From: Planctomycetaceae bacterium
Lineage (GTDB): Bacteria; Planctomycetota; Planctomycetia; Planctomycetales; Planctomycetaceae
DNA length: 6,185 nt
Assembly: GCA_027080405.1 (NCBI GenBank)
Contig: JALWSL010000342.1
Coordinates: forward strand, 1-6,185
Reading direction: 5' to 3'
Below are positions 5,303-6,185 of this stretch, piece by piece; the stretch's first letter is position 1; each line of letters starts with the position of its first letter. The position numbers were made by a program, and so were the translations under genes. The notes under the pieces were generated by a model. It was not told the DNA's origin. It was given only the letters and a program-made list of their open reading frames with translations, and did no database searches.

Positions 5303-6185
5303 ATGTCGCTGTTGCACCCTGCGTTACTTTATGGACTTTTACTTGCTGCCGTGCCGGTGGTGTTGCATCTGTTGATGCGCGCCCGTCCGAAAAAAATCGA
5401 CTTTCCCGCCTTGCGTCTGTTGGAGAACGTCCGCAAACAGAATTCGCAGCGGATGCGACTTCGGCACATCGGACTGTTGCTGCTGCGAATTCTCGTTCTT
5501 GTGCTGTTGGTGCTGGCAGTAACCCGCCCGACACTTCCTGCAGCGAATTACGGATTAACAGCTTCCGAATGGGGGACGGGAATTTTTGTTCTTCTTGTCG
5601 CCGTGCTTGCCTATTTTCTGGGACGAAAGTATTGGGTTCAGAAAGTGCAGCAAAAGCATCTCCAAAGCTGGCGGGAATCGTGGTTGAAAACGGGGACAGC
5701 CGTTCTTGCCCTGTTATTGATGTTCTTGCTGGTCGGGTTGCCTTACCAGAGGCGGGTCTATTCGGAAATCCGCAATCCGGGCGAACAATTGCAGTTGAAC
5801 GTTCCCGTTGCAGCCGTGTTTCTGTTCGATGTTTCTGCCAGCATGGGTTATCGACACGAGAACCAAAATCGATTGGAACAGGCCCAGGAACTGGCGTTGA
5901 CGCAGGTGAGAGCGTTCCCCTCCGGCTCGCAGGTTGCAATCACCGATAATGCCACCACAAAACCGATTCGATTTCTGAAAGATCTCAATGCGGCGAAATC
6001 GCGGCTTCAACGCCGTGAATCGCTGCAGCCCCGTGATGCGAGCCAGTTGCTGAATGATCGTCTCCTTTCCGCCATTCAACTTCAAACAGATGAGCGCCAG
6101 AAATTACTCGATGAAGCAGGAGGAGAGAACAGCGACCGGTTTTTGCGGGAGATTTACATTTACACCGACCGGGCCCGTTCAGCCT
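5303..6185 (+). CDS. BatA-type membrane protein with von Willebrand A domain (N-terminal 294 residues, cut by window end)
   Basis: The frame runs open to the window edge. Residues 1-75 are the BatA N-terminal signature: LLHPALLYGLLLAAVPVVLH (residues 3-22, first membrane segment), RARPKKIDFPALRLLENV, then a second segment at 56-75 ending in TRP. Two more hydrophobic segments follow at about 91-107 and 131-147. The VWA domain starts near 168 with strand AAVFLFDVSASMG, whose D176-x-S178-x-S180 is the metal-binding MIDAS motif; IYIYTDRARSA at 284-294 is the next VWA strand seen in planctomycete members. Bat proteins sit in the membrane, often beside MoxR ATPase and DUF58 genes; those are not in this window, but downstream genes are unseen. 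An in-frame TGA at 5297-5299 makes ATG 5303 the first possible start. There is no clear Shine-Dalgarno sequence. Larger frames on both strands over this region are shadows. Confidence 0.87.
   Translation, partial: MSLLHPALLYGLLLAAVPVVLHLLMRARPKKIDFPALRLLENVRKQNSQRMRLRHIGLLLLRILVLVLLVLAVTRPTLPAANYGLTASEWGTGIFVLLVAVLAYFLGRKYWVQKVQQKHLQSWRESWLKTGTAVLALLLMFLLVGLPYQRRVYSEIRNPGEQLQLNVPVAAVFLFDVSASMGYRHENQNRLEQAQELALTQVRAFPSGSQVAITDNATTKPIRFLKDLNAAKSRLQRRESLQPRDASQLLNDRLLSAIQLQTDERQKLLDEAGGENSDRFLREIYIYTDRARSA

Noticed and set aside
5293..5949. 218-residue plus-strand and 212-residue minus-strand frames (5301-5939)
   Set aside because: Both overlap the BatA-like gene, which has membrane segments and a MIDAS motif; these frames are Ser/Arg/Ala-rich shadows.

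Overview
This 6.2 kb window looks like chromosomal DNA of a planctomycete (Planctomycetota). That is inferred from the combination of gene families: a BatA/von Willebrand protein with the N-terminal signature common in that phylum, a DUF1573 protein, a secreted glucuronoyl-esterase-like hydrolase, a small exported CXXCH protein and a PF00144 serine hydrolase with a YxP second motif. Several genes lack strong Shine-Dalgarno sequences, and intergenic spaces are fairly long. No rRNA or tRNA gene, CRISPR array or insertion sequence was recognised.

Layout: (1) 1-242 is a gene-free lead-in. (2) 243-1322 (+) encodes a serine beta-lactamase-fold hydrolase, probably an esterase or peptidase rather than a resistance enzyme. 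(3) It converges on a two-gene minus-strand unit: a lipoprotein with a BamE-like C-terminal half (2716-2282) followed 51 bases later by a DUF1573 protein (2230-1406). An imperfect 15-bp triplicate repeat sits at the convergence point. (4) 2723-3158 holds no intact gene, but one open frame carries what may be a decayed fragment of a formylglycine-generating-enzyme (FGE-sulfatase) domain. (5) A good sigma-70-like promoter with a palindrome over its -10 box (3159-3192) precedes a possible 39-codon leader ORF, a small exported Lys-rich CXXCH protein (3335-3691) and a clean intrinsic terminator (3720-3747). (6) 3845-5152 (+) encodes an exported CE15-type glucuronoyl esterase. (7) 5303 to the window end is the start of a BatA-type membrane protein with a VWA domain, cut by the window edge.

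The genes do not form one obvious system. Most products are predicted to be exported or membrane-bound: a lipoprotein, an exported DUF1573 protein, a putative c-type cytochrome-like protein, a carbohydrate esterase and a membrane VWA protein. The serine hydrolase has no visible signal peptide. The best-supported local structure beyond the genes is the cytochrome-like gene's regulatory region: promoter, palindrome, long leader, a possible uORF with TAATG coupling, and a terminator. I did not find convincing evidence for a new defence or mobile system.
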